Assembly (NCBI RefSeq): GCF_003576645.1
Contig: NC_044923.1
Location: 879,978-943,977, forward strand
Reading direction: 5' to 3'
Source: Ipomoea triloba
Lineage: Eukaryota > Streptophyta > Magnoliopsida > Solanales > Convolvulaceae
Length of the DNA stretch: 64,000 nt
Positions 24,705-37,859 of this stretch are shown here, piece after piece. The position numbers and the translations under genes were made by a program. Position 1 is the stretch's first letter. Each line of letters starts with the position of its first letter. The notes beneath the pieces were generated by a model. That model saw only the letters and a list, made by a program, of their open reading frames with translations, was not told where the DNA came from and ran no database searches.

Positions 24705-27700
24705 AAGAAGAAGAAGAGCCCAGGCTACTCACCCTTGATGTTGGCTGAATCCTACGATTTGACCTGCGCGGCTCACTGATTTCAGAATTTGACTTGTCAT
24801 TCACCTCATCTTTTATTGACTTTCCGCTGGTAGCAGCACGGTTTATCTTGTTCAGCTGTTCAGATTTGTTCTTCAACTTTGAAGCCTTCTTAGTAGGTTC
24901 AGCAGGAAGAGCCTCTGAAGAAAAATGTATGGAATCTTCAGCTACACCATCAGCATTCGGACCAAACTTGACTGAATCTGATTGCCCTGATTCACTCTTT
25001 TCATGGGTGATAACGTCCTTTGCCACATGGTCAGTTGAGGTAGTAGCATCACCGGAAGTAGTCGAAGTTGATTTCAAAAAGTTATCTTTCAATATCTTAC
25101 TTGAAGTGGGTGGTTTTCTAGATTTAAGAACTTTGGATCTTGAATCAGCCATAAGCTTCTCCTTTGGATCAGTTCTAGAAGTATTTTTACATCCCCCAAC
25201 TCCTGATCCTGTTGGCATCCCATATTTTGCAAACTTGGCCGACTCATTTGCTGAACTGGTCTTAATGCCCCTGTTTGAATCATAATGCTTGCTTACTTCC
25301 ATAAACTTCCTCTTCTTTCCAGGTTTAGGCACGCCAAAAACAACTTTTGGCCCTTCTTTTTGTAAACCAGATCTCATAGTTCTGAGTGTGTTGGGCTTAT
25401 TCTCATCCATCTTGCTACCAACATTAAATATTTTTTCATCAGCAGCTAAAGGGAGCAACTTGGTTTCTTCATTTGTCCCTGATTCTGGCATATTGATATT
25501 TGTCTTGACCTTGGCCTTTTCCCTGGCCTCACTAGCAGGATTTCCTAACTTCATTCTCTTCTCCTTTGGAGTATCACCCTGCAAAGCATATCAACCAAGT
25601 AAAATAAACTGCAAAAGCCATTTTTGTTGCTAGAATATGTTACAATGCCCATCTGTATGCCAACCTGAAAAGAAGATTGCTCTTTTGAAGGGAACCACTC
25701 AATCCACTCTCCATCCCTCCAAACAAGTCTAGGACGGAGATGCCACACTCTCACAACTGCATTATCTCCTCGAGCTGCAAATAGGTCCCCATTTTTTGAG
25801 CAATCATTATTCGTTTATCAAGGAAAATGGAAAATATAATAACATACCTGGAAAATTGACAGTAAATGTAGTTTCATCCTTTTTGTTCTTTTCAATAATG
25901 ACACCTTCCCTCCAGCTTAAAACATATATAGAAAGATTATAGGGTTATGTTTTGAAATTGAGCTCAAATTTGACAAAAACAAATATTAATCATAGGTATA
26001 ATATATTTTTGAAGTCAAAAGTGACATAAAAAACGACAAGTCAGAATGGCTAGAGCCTGTGTTTAGGACAAGATGAAACAAAGAATAAATTTCAAAGCAT
26101 TGAAAGTTGAATGAAGCATAAAGGTAAATATAATTACCAATCATGGATCCATGCATCTACTTGATCACCAACAGACCAAGAGTATTCCTTAACTGCTTCT
26201 CGTCTTCTCTTTCTGGCTCCGTCAGAAGAGATCAGAAGGGTCATAGGATGTGCAGCACGTATTCTAGGCACCCCATCACCATCTATACCTAAAGGTATCC
26301 ACTCCTTTAGCTGTGCTGAACCTGGAAGGACAAGAACTGATAAAGTAACAATATCTAAAAGGGGCATCAATGCCAAAGTGTAAAGAAATCATTCAAGCTC
26401 AAAAATAGAGCTCATCCAAACTAAGAGCTGAAGAGTATAAAGGAAATGCATTAAAAAACTGCCAAGTGCATTCAAAAGGCTAGTTACAAGCATCGGTGTT
26501 TGAATTATATACCACAGGTATATTGCTGTGCATTATGCACAGGTAGTGAGTTCATATAGTGGGAACAGCTTCTTCAACATTTTCATAGTTTTAGAATCAT
26601 TACATAACCTAAACCTAAATGTAATTCAATTCCAAACTAATTGATGATACACTATGAAATAGAATGAAAAGTCCATGACATGTCCCCAAAGATGTAAACA
26701 TAATCAGAAAGCATACAATATGCAGTCCTGTTAGAAACCAACAATTAATCACATCTAATCCTTGTTCAAGAATTAAGAAAATTTTTGCCAGTTAGCTGCT
26801 GTAAAGCTTTAGTGCTATGCATCTTCAGCTTAGTGCAATATCATGCATAGACAATGCTCCTTACCTTTGTCAGATTGGAGTGTTGTGTAACAGACAAAAG
26901 CATTCCCATCCTTTAAACTTAATACTTTGGCCAAGAACCATGCATCATTAAAATCACCACTATCCCTAAAAACCTACAATCAGAGAAAGAAAAGAATTAC
27001 AGAAGAAACAAATATTATACACCATCAGCACACTATTGCTAAGAAGTTTTAATAAATTATTATGGACATGTGGAATGAAGTAGAATCAAATCAAAGTTCA
27101 TGTGGGAGTAGTTCAATGACAATAGGGAAGCATGATGTCAACTTGTAATTTATGATCAGTCTTAATGAACACACCTCAACATGACAACCCTCTTTTATAT
27201 TGTTTTCTTCTGTTGAACTTGCATTGTTTCCATTCACCTCCTGAAAGGAAGTTGACCTTGAATCCATTTCGGGGTTGGTAGAAACGTCAGGGGTCTTGGT
27301 CAATTCTGATGTATTAGGACTAGGACCCTTGCTCCCTCTCTTATCCTTTTCAGCACATGCAATGGATGATGAGATGCCTTCTTCTTCTCTGACACTTCCT
27401 TCGATTGTATTAACAGATATCCCTTCTGGAAGAGGTGATGGACCCATTGTCAAGGCATGTAATGCCTTTTTAGATGGATCCTCAGATTTCTCCAGACAAA
27501 CATCAGAAGCATTTTCAACACTGTTGAAATCAGATCTCCCCACATTCACATCATTTGATTTCACACCCAGCTCACAATGTGCTTCGGAAACTTTCCAGTA
27601 GCCGTCAGGTCCTGCTTCAACCAATTCACTCAAAGTCAAAGGATCCCCCATTGTAACAACTTTTCCAGCATGTGATACTGCTTCAGAAGCTAATTCTGCA

Positions 27701-30700
27701 GCCTTCACTATTGCAACTAAATTTTCAGCATGCCTTGCAGCAGCAGAAGCAGCCTCGACTCTTCTTCTAGCTGCCTCCCTGGCAGCAAAAATAATGGAAC
27801 CAGAACCATTGGGCTCATCCCCACCCTTCAAAATGGATGCAGGAGTTGCACTTCCCAAGTTTCTTACAAATTCGGGAAGAGAATCAGTCCTGCTTTCCAA
27901 GGGAGCATTTGTGCTTGATACCAATGCCTCGTCAGCCATCTGTCTTGCCTGTGAAGCAGCACTTGATGCAATTTTGGCAGCTGCAGCTGCTGCTTTAGCA
28001 ACTGAAGCAGCTGCTGCTATAGTAGCAGCAGCAGACGCCAGCTTAGTCTCAATGTCAGACATCAAGCCAGAGTTCTTTTGTTTATCCAACTGACTCCATA
28101 CACCTTGGCAGTGACCAAGTGCAGCAGCTGCATGTTTAGCAGCCTCCTCCGCTTGTATCTTAGCCTCCTCAATTTTGTTCATATCGAGTGAAGTTAATTT
28201 CCTCTTCTCCAAATTGTCATCCACTCTTTTACAGTGATCAACAGGTATGGACAAAGCAACTGTGTTGGACTTGCATTTGGACACAATGTTAGGAGTGATG
28301 ACAGCAACTGATGTAGATAAATGGCTGCTAACAATAGGAGTAGACAATGTTTCTGTCTGGCTTCTGGCTACCATTGAGACATGTCCAATATCCTCAGATG
28401 AAGGAGCTTTTTTTGACAAATGGCAATTGTTAGTAGGGGCAGACACTGGTTCAGCTGGAGCAGTTGGCAGGGAGATCTGTCCAGGACCCTCAGTACTGGA
28501 TGTCTTTTTTCTCTTTCTAGTTTTTGTTAAAGAAGTAAATTCGGTTGGTGCTGTGCCCTTTTCACCATCAATAAGAGAAGTCTCTGCAAGAACACCAGAA
28601 AGCATACGAGGGGCCACAGGACTTGGTGGTGCATACTTTGCTCCAGTAGAAACAACACCAGTTGGTTCTTTAACAGGGGTCAAATTCACGGGCTCTGTAA
28701 TAGGAAAAACTGGAATACGAGTGCTAATGTCAAAAGCAGAAGTTTGTGGATTAACCCAGGATGCAGTTAAAGGAGTCTGTGATAGCCAGGAAGTAGTCTG
28801 TCCAATGAAATTCCGCATGGGTGGAGTCTGGTAAGGATGCAAAGTGGAAACTGCTTGATACCCCATAACTGCTCCCTTTGCTGTACTGCTCGGTGGCAGA
28901 CCATCACAAGATGGAGTAGCCATATTCCAAAGAGGAGATGAAAGAGGCATCATAGGAGTAATGACAGGTATAGAAGTACCCTTGCTACTTGGTCGAGCAG
29001 CTGATGAGGAAATAACTTTGCTTTGATGCAAATCCGGTTTGCTTGGTTGATCTGGTGTCTTTAAACCTACATTTCTCAATTTTAGAATATACTGGCAAAA
29101 GATTTAAAGCAAAGGCATTTCTGAAAAAGCATTGGCTACCTGAACCTGATTGTATTCCAGGCACTTCAGCACTGATAATGAGAGATTTCTGCCCATGAAG
29201 CCTTTCTACACAAGAACGCCATGCGGGCTCCCAAATGCTCCTCACTCCATCTGTAAGAAATGCATCAGACATTGACCACATTTCAAATTTATCTCAATAA
29301 ATAAACTGAGAAGACAACCAATAGACTAACCAGAGGTCCCAAAGGCTGAAATCATACAAGCCTCATCAGGTGCTGCACCTTGACTGCAATAACCACCATT
29401 CAAACACTTCATTATTATAATAAACAAAACACCAAATGACAGACATGTGACAAATGCAGGTATACAATCATTAATCATCCCCAAAAAATCAGTCACATCA
29501 TATTTCAAGGTTCCTATGGTCTCTACCATCAAAGAGTCAAAAGATAAATTCATCAAATTGCATATCACCTTCTGAAATGAAGAAAGTGATATATTAAGAA
29601 ATCACCAATGAACATTTTTGAGCCATCTATTGCATGCAGAGCAATCAAAGTGAAAGTAAGACGTAGGCAGAAGGGTTTCCCACACAATAGGTTTAGGAGA
29701 AACATGCCAAACAATAGAAAGATGGGTTCAAGCGCTATTTGCATAAACATCTTTTGCATATTATCTGATATTATGTTATCACCAAATGCTACAATTAAGA
29801 ACTCACATCAAAGATCCATAAACAAAGATCTGTGCTCGTAATTGCACTTGTTGTAAATCAGTAAAAGGCTGTTGAAATGATGCCGGAGGAGTGGAAGAGT
29901 TCAGATCCAGAAGATTGGATGTTGAATTAGAAACTATGTTCCCCATCTTTGTACCACTACGCTGGACATTTCCAACATCAAATTGCACCAATTGACCAGC
30001 ACCAGAAGGGCCCAAATGCATACATGAATTGTCCACCCTGTCAGAGACTTTGACAGGAGTTCCCTTCACTTTCCCCTTCCTACTATTCTCTCTTCCTGAC
30101 TTACCAGAGCGACGCCTTGTTTTATTCTCAGACCCACCTTTTGTGCTGCAAGGTGGTGTTGCCTTGTCAATTGGCTGAGGATTTTCCTGTACAACCTTAG
30201 TGTCAGTTGTGCTACAAGGAAATAATTGCATGTCAATGTGCGTCTCTTTCGTAGATAAATCTACAGCAGAATTCACGCACATTGACTGCACTTTACCACC
30301 GCCATCTGTATTCTGAGGAGGTGGAAGACTCTGAACTGCACCCTTATTGCCAACCTCATTCTTTTTACTCTCAGTTTGCAGACACTGAGTGGCTGTCCCA
30401 TCAACAGCAGAACTCAAGTCAGGTGCACCTTGTTCCTCAGAATTTTCTTCCTCTGCAGGATGCAACTTAATTAATTCAGAAGAAAACAACAAACCATACA
30501 CAACCCAAGTGAGACAAAAACAATACTAAACAGCAATAGGTACAAATTGAACCCAGTAATCAAGCACAATTAAAGGATTTAAAGGCACAAATAAAGCCTC
30601 AGTGAGTCAGCATACAGGCAATCTTTTAGTGCATAGAGTAAGAACCAAACAGGTGCAGAAAAAGAAAAATAAATGAATTACCTTTCTACCAGTCTAATAT

Positions 30701-33246
30701 CGATCCTTTGTGAAGCCAATAACTTTATGTGTTCAAGACTTTTCAAGTTTTTTTATGAGTAATAGTGATGTTTATATAGTGTGTACCACTTAGGAGTCAT
30801 CACTTCAGTTGTTTTCATACAATTAGAAATTGAATCAGCCATAAATCATTCAAGGAAGAAAGAAGAATCACTTTCAATCCACAGATTAAAAATAATTAAG
30901 CTGAGTTATTTACTTATTTATGATCACTAACTACCATTGCAAGAAGTATTGATAAAAAATAATGATAAACGAGGAAATAAGTCTCACACACCTCCAGCTT
31001 TTGATGATTTTTTCCCCTCATTATCTGTTTGCTTGCCAATGGTTACTTTTTCATCATTAGTGCCTTCTTCTGCTACAGAGTCATGCTGCTGACCTCCTAT
31101 TTCTCTAACCAAAGAGCAGTCTTCATGAATTTCACCAGCAACATTGGCTTGGTCAGAAGCCTCCATCATAGTAATGGAATGATCAGTCAATGGTGTTGCC
31201 ACAAATGTGTCTTTTTCAACATCAGAAACAGGACCTAGCTGGCTTTCCATCTGTGTATCACTTCTTTCAGAAAGTGGGACACTGTTCACTGTGTCATGTG
31301 AGGAGCGGTTTGCATCTTCGACCTCAGTATCAGAAGCTGCAGAGCAATAACCATAAAAACTGGTCAGAGATAAATAAATCTAGTAAAACATTTAATTCTC
31401 ATTCCTAAAGCAGAAAAGGAGTACCTTGTTTATTCACCATTGAAATGGCAAACTCTGACCCATGAACACTCTCAGCATGTTCTCTACACTGTTCAACAAG
31501 AGAAGATCCAGCTCTCATGTGGTTATCAAGTGATTTATTAGTTTCCACATCACTAGCAACAACAGATGACACCGTTTCCCCCCTCTCAACAGAAGAAGCA
31601 TTTTGACTGTTGTTGCAGGTATTAATAGGCTGCTTTGAGGACACATCTTCTCTGCATGGCTTCTCAGGTTCATCTAGGACATGGGATGAGACATGGTTTC
31701 CATCGCCCAAAACCACTTCACATTCCCTCAACTCATCATTCCCACCTGCCAAATCCTCACCTACAGGTGTCTCCTCATGAATTTCAGAAGAAGCAGATGC
31801 ATCTCTTGGATTGCTAAGATCATCTCCTTGATCAAGACAGCTTTCATTAATAGCATCAGAATCCAAATTGCTTTTCTCAGTATTATGTTCTTGTTCAGTA
31901 AAACTACTTTGTTCATATGGTGTTTGTGTAGAAAAACCCTCCACCAGCTCAAGATTGGAGCCTTGATCATCAGTCTCTCTTACCTCTTTGCCATGTCCCT
32001 CTGATGCACAAGTGCTCTTAAAGGAAACAGATTGCTCCTCATGCTGCATACTATCACCTTCAGGTTGATGTTCACTTTCCATCACTTTGGAAGACACAAC
32101 AACATGTGACTTGCTAACATGAGGAGATCCAGTAGATGGTGCATTTTTCTTGCATCCTTCAGCAGTGAGAAAGTTACACTCCTCATTTCCCAACAAAGTA
32201 GAAGATTCCTCCAAATTATTAAATGTATTTCTAACTCCAAGTTCTTTAACATCTTCTGCCTCTGAAGTAACATTACATATAGAATCCTTACTAACAAGAT
32301 TATCACTTTCAAAACCAATCCCACTTAACTTTTTATCATCCATACTAATGTCTTTGTTCACTGTGATGTTGTCCTCCCCACCTTTACCAAAATCATCGGG
32401 TAAACCACTTGTAGTTTGATGAATATCATTTATTTTATCATGGACATCTGGATTCCCCAGAATTATAGTATCATTGTATGAAGAGCAATCTTTAATTTGA
32501 ACTTGAATCCCAGAAACACATGGATCTCCTCCATTTTGGTTAACCAAAGTTTCATTGTGGGAAGCATTCACTTCTGCTTGATTTAAATCACTATTTTCCA
32601 TTTCAGTCTGTAGGCTTTTATCAGTAGTTGTTTCAGCACTTGCACTGTTAGCAACATTTCCAGAAGATGTTCCTGTCACTTGTAATGTACATTTAAGACG
32701 GTCTATCTCTCCTTCTGTTGTCTCACTAGACCTAGAAAACTTCCCCAAAAACTGATCAGCTTGTACACCTATGATGGGATCTTCAACACCGTCCATCTTA
32801 TCATCCTCCTGTAGCCTAGGTTCGGTTTCATGGGTCACATTACCCAACATATTGCCACCATCTGACTCCTGAACAATAACTTCTTCAGGAAGATTATGCT
32901 CTTGACCAACCGATTTTAACAGCATTTCAACAGATTCTGAAGAAGTTGCCTCAGACCAGACATTGTTGCGCCCAGGGATGGAGCAAGACTCGGTAGCACT
33001 TGAACTGAACTCTATTCCACTACTTCCCCGAGAAAAATCCTCAATCCACTGATTGTCTTCCTGACAAGGAATTCCAAGAAAAACTTCGTTTTCAACTAAA
33101 CTGTCAAACCTTAAATGCCCCTGTAGACTGTCATCAAAATCAAATCTGGGAAGAGCAAAAGGGCGCAAAACAGAAGAGACTTTTGAGCTATCTTCACCAG
33201 CTAGGTGAAGATTCTTGCTTTGGTAATCATTGTCATTATAGTCCAT
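24190..33246 (-). CDS. Large Agenet (Tudor-like) domain protein, G2484-1 family
   Basis: Thirteen coding exons on the minus strand: 31425-33246, 30992-31336, 29807-30452, 29331-29383, 29140-29250 (or from 29146), 27175-29066, 26865-26973, 26138-26321, 25848-25915, 25665-25774, 24733-25578, 24413-24509 and 24190-24209. They join in frame to about 2,100 residues. The start MDYNDNDYQSKNLHLAGEDS and the block FVYGSLIQGAAPDEACMISAF are characteristic of the plant G2484-1-like family. Most of the protein is acidic and disordered. An Ala-rich helical stretch (ASAAATIAAAASVAKAAAAA) precedes two Agenet repeats: the first from about 1617 (EGCHVEVFRDSGDFNDAWFL), the second from about 1705 (YSWSVGDQVDAWIHD to VVRVWHLRPRLVW). 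The lysine-rich C-terminus ends RRIQPTSRLLEGLQSSLIIS. Agenet domains often bind modified histones or RNA; the role of this protein is not known. The end of exon 29140 is ambiguous by two codons. Confidence 0.9.
24670..24700. repeat. Poly-A tract, 31 bases
   Basis: A run of 31 A's in a short intron of the Agenet gene. On the transcribed strand it is poly-U, just downstream of the 24733 donor. Confidence 0.95.
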
Positions 33247-34130
33247 CTGTTTACCCCTGCAAAATGAAAAGTATTATAAACATGTGTGTGTAACTGTGTA
33301 TGTATGTATATATGTATGTATAACTGTATAAGAGGAAAATAGTGGCAAGAGTATTTACATGCGTTACATGGACTCTACCTTGAATCCTATGAATTAGGTT
33401 TTCTCATGAAACAATCTGCATGTAAAATATGTGGATATGAATGCACAAAATTTTATTTCTAAAACATATTATCCAATACCAGCAAATAGAGTTGCAATTC
33501 AGATCCAGGCTCAAATGTTCACGTTTCAGTTTAAAATTTTATTATGTAATAATTTGCACTAGAGTCCAAATGTTTGAGTCAAAATGCATTCTTTCTAGTC
33601 AATATGAATATTGAAGGTTTTTTTAATGGAAGAACAGCAAGAGGCTAAAAGATTGCATCGCTGGCATAAGGTATTGTATTAACACAAGTTATTGAGTTTA
33701 GGGAGACGAGACAGGGTTTATAAATCACTTTGAGAAAGACAGGTGTATGGTATTAACACAAGCTACTATCCAATTAAGTGATCAATGCCAGCATGTAACA
33801 TTTCAGGTTTCCGCATTTAAGCTCTCATTTTCTAATAAAGAACTAGAGAATATTTCAAGTCATTGTTCAACTTTATCTGTAGCTAAACTGACACGAGTTC
33901 CATCGCAGTTCAAACTTAAATCTAGATTCAAGCAACTTAGTGGACATCAAATGATTTATTGTGCCTCTGAAATGGATGCAAGCATGCAACTTTTTTCAAT
34001 TGAGAAGTATATTATCACTCTGAAATCAAAATAAGATTAATCAATAGAATCCTGTGCGATGCTCTAAAATGAATGCAATTGCCAATAAAAGAAAATTGAA
34101 AAGGAACTGAAGGCCATCAACTGCATCTTA

Positions 34131-35054
34131 GGCTCTCTTTGGAAACCCGGAAAATTACTTCTGGAAAATGACTTATTTTCCAGAAAATGAGTAGGAAAAT
34201 GAATAAAGCCACAGATGCATGATGAATAAAATATTAGCAGATTTTCCCACACTCAATGACAATTCAATTGTTCACTACATTTCCAAAGTTCATAGAACTC
34301 TCATTTTATCATTTTCCTGTGCTTTAACTATTTCACAAGACATAAAATTCATCTCCCATGTTTCTTCAAGGATCAGCATTTCTTTATTCAATTTTATTTC
34401 TTGTCAATATTAATACACCTACCTCCAGTTTCTTTAGCTATTTCTCAGTTTCCATTCCACACCAATCAAACAAAGAATTCAACTCAAGCTTTTTAAACCA
34501 TTATCTTCTACATTAAACCATAAGAATTCAAAAACAATTCGCAAACAAAATTGGGAAAAAATTCACAAACAAAAATCAATAATATTGCAAAAAGTTGTAG
34601 AAACCACTTGGCCAGATTGGTTTCACTTTGGAAACCAGTCTGGCCGACTGGTTTCCGAAGTGAAACCAGTCGACCAGGCTGGTTTCCAATGCGGAAACCA
34701 GTCGGCCAGCCTGGTTTTCCATAAGTTTCCGACCAGAAAACCATTTTAGATGTTAGATCTGGAGAAAAAATAGCCATAAAAAAATAATTTATGACTGAAA
34801 ATAGAAAAAGGAAGAAGCATATGAAGAAGAAGATGTAGTTGGTGAGGTGAAAGGAGCAGGGGAGGAAGAGGAAGGCGTGACTGCGTGAGGAGGAAGAGGC
34901 AGGGCTGAGGCATGAAGACTGAAGAGGGCGGGTCACTATTTTCCTTTGACTAAAACATCATTTTCCATTGACCTCATTTTCCTCCCTCTTGCCAAACATT
35001 GAAAACTCGGAAAACATTTTCCAGAATTCATTTTCCGAGTTTCCAAATAGAGCC
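34131..35054. mobile_element. PIF/Harbinger (Tourist-like) non-autonomous element
   Basis: The ends ggctctctttggaaacccgg (34131) and the inverse ending tttccaaatagagcc (35054) form terminal inverted repeats. They are flanked by TTA on both sides (34128-34130, 35055-35057), the usual PIF/Harbinger target duplication. Length 924 bp. The middle (34608-34735) is an array of ggccagnctggtttcc motifs in alternating orientation, able to fold into hairpins. No transposase is present. Confidence 0.85.
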
Positions 35055-35189
35055 TTAGATCGCATGTCAAAGGAAACACCAAATGAAATCATACCAAGCA
35101 GCTAAAACAATAATCTACTGATCACATTAGTAATTGCATGCATAGCGCCAAGTAAAATTTAATGCACTAATAGTTCTGTTCTATATAAT

Positions 35190-35545
35190 TTACAGTGTTA
35201 GGCAGCAGCCTAGGCGCCCGAAGGCCAAGCCGATTTCAGCCCTAGGCGGCTTTTAGTCGGCTGACCGACTAACGGGCTGAGTTGGCACTAAACTCGGGGA
35301 CTCGGGGTGGTTTTTTTTGCCTGCTCGGCTACTCCTCTGCTATATTTCTCCAACCATGTACTCAACTAACCATCTAACATATGTAGTTGACTAGTTTGGA
35401 GAATTATAAAAGTCTAACAACTCCTAGACCTAAGTGGGAAATTTGGTGAAGATATACTCGGATTACTCGGCCGCCTAGGCAGCGGTGGCTGTGCCTAGGC
35501 GCTCGGCACCCGAATAGCACATAGTGCCTTCTTCAACATTGATAA
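35190..35545 (-). mobile_element. GC-rich non-autonomous element, 'gcctaggc' family, copy 3
   Basis: Runs from about gttaggcagcagcctaggcg to ctcggcacccgaatagcac and the end cttcttcaacatt. It is the reverse complement of the element at 15757-16185, including the AT-rich middle with catatgtagttgactag and gtctaacaactcc. It lies in the leader intron of the Agenet gene. Confidence 0.65.
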
Positions 35546-36619
35546 TTTATAAAGTGCCATTCAACTTACCCTAGGTATCACATCTCTGGAACCACCAAAA
35601 CTCACAAGCAAAACCATAATCCACCAAAAACAAAGAAAAGAATAATATAAACATAATCTAACAAAGCCCTAACTCTTCAAAAGACTTCACACCCTGGCCA
35701 ATATAACCTAAAAAATGGATATTTCTCCAAAGCCATCATCATTAAGCATGAAATCTACAAAAACAGTGACAGTTCGAATCCTATTCCCTTCATTTCTACC
35801 ACGAAACCTAACAAGCAGAGCATTTATCAAAGCGAAACCATCATTTCAGCATACCATATGCATCAACCCTATGAATGCTTCGAGATATGACTAAAATTCA
35901 GAGTCATTAACATCCAAGACACTGAATTTAAGCATCAGCTCAATCGAAAAAAGGAGGAAATGAACAGTACCAGAAGAAGTAAGTCTAGAGACGCTACCTC
36001 CCTCCATTCGAAGACGAAATCCCGACAGTTGATCAACTCACCCCGACGGTACGGCAACTTGATGCTTCATAACAGCACCAACTAGGGTTTTTACGAAATG
36101 GTTGGCAAACCCTAGCTCAACTCGCACCTCGACAATTTAAGCTGCTTCGTTTCAACGAATCTCCGGAGGCTTAAGCACCAAAGCGAAGGAGATAAACAGA
36201 GCGAAACTGAGTGCAGGCCGGGCTATAGATACAGGTGTCCTGTGCATATATAGAGAGAGAAAGCCAGCGACTGGGTATGGGAGGAGTGCAAGTTCTGTAT
36301 CAGTAGCGTACTTGGGCTGTGTTTGGAGAGAGAAAGTCCTATGACTTTCATAAACCCAAAATGAATATAATTTTTTTAATAATAAACATTTTTTTTTGAA
36401 TATTTCCTCTTCTACTAGATCTACAAGTTATTGCACGTGATTACAATTTATTCAATACACATCGTCAAATAATGACTACAAATTTTCGTTATCACAAAAA
36501 GATTTACTCTTTGCATTATATATATCTATCTATACATTATGCACCCAGAGTGCACATATAATGCACAACACCGACACATATGTTGCATACTCAGTTACTC
36601 ACATTGATAGTTTTTTTTT

Positions 36620-37661
36620 AAGTTTTTACATATTTTGGTCCCTTGACTATTATATTTTCTCAAATTTACATTTTGACTTTTAATTTCACCTAATGTGGTC
36701 TATTGACTTTCAAAAACTCCCCTATTTTGGTCATTTGTTAGGGTGGTCGTGAAGCCATCGTTAAAAGTGAGGGTATTGTCGTCCTTTCACTTGTTTGGGG
36801 CCTTTTAATTTCCCCGCAAAGCACAAGCTCAACAGCTCCACTGACCAACTGCCCGGGATTAGCAATGTGCTCGAACAATTGTTGTCCGGTTACCGCCCGC
36901 ACGGCGGCCGGAGGTGCACCGAAGGGCCCAGTCGAAGAAGGTAGCGAGTTGGATGAAGAGGAGCGATAGTAATGATGAATGGAAAGCGGCGAATGAGAAA
37001 GCAAAGGTGGAGAATAAGATCTTGGCCCTCCAAAGGATAGTCCCAGCGCGGGGAGTCTCTAGGAGTTAACAAATTGTTTGAAGAGACGACCGGTTACATG
37101 CTGGCATTGCAGTTCTAAGTGAAGGCGTTGAGATCAGTTACGAGCTTCGTTGAAGGGTTGGAAAAGGAAAAGAGAAAAGTCGGTGGCTGAAAATTTTAAA
37201 TATCAAAATTTCTGGATTTCTTTTTGAATGATCTACGATCCCACGTATGGAATCGGTCCATCCAATAATTTTCTTTCGATTTTTGATATATCGTGTTTTT
37301 TTCTTCTTCTTCTTCATTAATTACATACCATTTTTTTTAAAAAAAAATTGAATTTATATTTTCTTGTTTATTCATTAGTGAATGTGAATACAGAGTTCAT
37401 CGAAGATGAGAATATTTTCTTGTTAGACCAAGTGTCTTAGGCCTTCTGGGATGGGATGTACAGCAAAGCTTGTATGGACACTGGTGAAAGGTGAAAGGAC
37501 AACAATACCTTCACTTTTAACGCTGGTTTCACGACCAACCTAACGGAGGACCAAAATATGGGAACTTTTGAAAGTCAAGGGACCACATTAGGTGAAATTA
37601 AAAGTCAAAATGTAAAATTGAGAAAATGCAATAGTCAAGGGACCAAAATGGGCAAAAACTT
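36620..37661. mobile_element. Non-autonomous Mutator-like element with long terminal inverted repeats and captured gene DNA
   Basis: The left end (36620-36800: aagtttttacatattttggt, then cttgactattatattttctc, gacttttaatttcacctaat) is matched in inverse by the right end (about 37490-37661). The inverted repeats are about 180 bp with modest mismatch. This length and the tggtcccttgact pattern fit plant Mutator-like (MULE) non-autonomous elements. The 690-bp interior is GC-richer and contains a decayed HLH coding fragment (36953-37190), so it is a Pack-MULE candidate. A 9-bp target duplication could not be confirmed because both flanks are poly-T. Confidence 0.75.
36953..37190 (+). pseudogene. 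Broken atypical HLH (PAR1/IBH1-like) gene fragment inside the MULE
   Basis: From the ATG at 36953 the frame reads KVENKILALQRIVP, then shifts by one base in the region of 37048-37055. The next frame reads GESLGVNKLFEETTGYMLAL, hits an in-frame stop (TAA at 37115-37117, where relatives have a Gln codon), and continues VKALRSVTSFVEGLEKEK to a final stop at 37190. This order matches the C-terminal helix-loop-helix of plant non-DNA-binding HLH proteins of the PAR1/PAR2/IBH1 type. The frameshift and stop show it is not functional. Upstream 36830-36950 is also GC-rich and may be part of the captured DNA, but I do not recognise it. Confidence 0.75.
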
Positions 37662-37859
37662 CTTTCTCTTTTTTTTTGTTTTTGTTTTTTAAATGAATAT
37701 AGATTAAAGTAGTACACTTTAGATACGCCTATTGAGCACGTGCAACGTGCCACGCCTATCAAGGACATCTGTACAATACATTCACATTACTAACTTAAAA
37801 CAAATGCTCGTTACTTTTTATGCAAATAAAATAGATTTTTATTGTTTAATATAGTAATT

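Larger units (their letters stand above)
33247..36240 (-). promoter_or_regulatory. Agenet gene leader with 2.7-kb leader intron and uORF
   Basis: An acceptor (ttttgcag) ends at 33257, ten bases upstream of the start codon. A donor (GGAGGGAG|gtagcg) lies at 35997, giving a leader intron of about 2.74 kb (33257-35997) and a first exon of roughly 36.0-36.2 kb. If spliced so, the first exon's ATGGAGGGAG reads across the junction out of frame with the main start and stops after about 21 codons, an overlapping upstream ORF. The intron contains a Tourist-like element and a GC-rich element. The microsatellite-like gtgtgtaactgtgtatgtat lies near 33284. Confidence 0.5.

Noticed and set aside
34508..34936. 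142-codon minus-strand open frame in the Tourist-like element
   Set aside because: Its repeated peptides come from the alternating ggtttcc motifs; it lies wholly inside a MITE.
36738..37004. Minus-strand 88-codon open frame inside the MULE
   Set aside because: It is antisense to the recognised HLH fragment, and no family resemblance was seen.
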